Assembly (NCBI GenBank): GCA_963720775.1
Contig: CAVRGR010000006.1
Location: 744,001 to 808,000, forward strand
Source of the DNA: JAENVT01 sp963720775
GTDB lineage: Bacteria > Actinomycetota > Acidimicrobiia > Acidimicrobiales > Ilumatobacteraceae
Direction of reading: 5' to 3'
DNA length: 64,000 nt
This document shows positions 63,969 to 64,000 of this stretch, in pieces (the first letter of the stretch is position 1; the number at the start of each line of letters is the position of its first letter). Under the pieces are notes generated by a model, which saw nothing but the letters and a program-made list of their open reading frames with translations, searched no databases and was not told where the DNA came from. Position numbers and translations under genes: made by a program.

Positions 63969-64000
63969 CGTCAACCACTCACGTCGATCGAGCTCATCGG

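Noticed and set aside
1..64000. tRNA, rRNA, riboswitch and CRISPR search by eye
   Set aside because: No cloverleaf-like T-loop outside coding frames, no direct-repeat arrays, and no riboswitch core upstream of the metB/cbs pair (only 35 nt there).

Overview
The window is about 65-70% GC by eye and reads as chromosome of a free-living actinobacterium, most likely class Acidimicrobiia (Ilumatobacter-like). The signs are mycothiol-type DinB/maleylpyruvate-isomerase-fold proteins, an F420-type luciferase-like oxidoreductase, a DUF222/HNH endonuclease gene, the actinobacterial ImuA/ImuB/DnaE2 mutasome with GAAC-N4-GTTC SOS boxes, and many GTG starts lying 6-8 nt after a TAnnnT -10 box (leaderless transcripts). 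No phage, IS element, CRISPR array, rRNA or tRNA was seen. The taxonomy is an inference. No gene-free stretch exceeds 300 bases.

Layout. 1-4078: reverse-strand sulfur amino-acid pair (cystathionine gamma-synthase/lyase, cystathionine beta-synthase), then an MDR oxidoreductase and a two-domain VOC protein. 4133-8344: DUF5655 protein, a damaged secreted-protein gene, a heavily frameshifted lipoprotein pseudogene and a beta-propeller lipoprotein. 8453-13012: TIGR03085 protein, NERD protein, AAA ATPase, nitroreductase, class-V aminotransferase. 13180-19968: a tightly coupled five-gene cassette (SWIM zinc finger, DUF5691, MoxR AAA+, DUF5682, VWA), the most system-like unit here. 19956-24949: acyl-CoA dehydrogenase, mycothiol-enzyme homologue, Nfu-N-like protein, membrane GGDEF-EAL protein. 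24933-34889: imuA, a frameshifted 2-oxoglutarate/Fe(II) oxygenase gene, a 1096-aa secreted GH15 glucodextranase-like enzyme, RDD membrane protein, a broken DUF222/HNH gene, a divergent DinB-like/TetR pair, and imuB. 34880-38312: a P-loop/LLM fusion, an atypical response regulator and a Nudix-GNAT fusion. 38359-48376: sugar-utilisation locus (LacI regulator, GH13 and GH3 glycosidases, two ABC permeases, binding lipoprotein, MsmK-type ATPase). 48388-53485: VOC protein plus ECF sigma factor, then dnaE2. 53530-58035: hypothetical protein, carbamate kinase, a cPGS-like GTPase (frameshifted), a PEP-mutase-family enzyme and a PfkB kinase. 58102-63974: a coupled operon of a tandem uracil-DNA-glycosylase-like protein, an amidohydrolase and an S41 peptidase, then an ASCH-like protein.

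Two themes stand out. First, the SOS mutasome (imuA, imuB, dnaE2) is not one operon but three loci across 28 kb, each with its own LexA-type box abutting a -10 element and a leaderless or nearly leaderless start. Second, several conserved genes carry single-base indels or a nonsense codon (DUF5682, the oxygenase, Nudix-GNAT, cPGS-like, DUF222/HNH). Either the assembly holds uncorrected indels or these loci are decaying. The lipoprotein gene at 5411-6068, with about six shifts in some 220 nt, looks truly degenerate.
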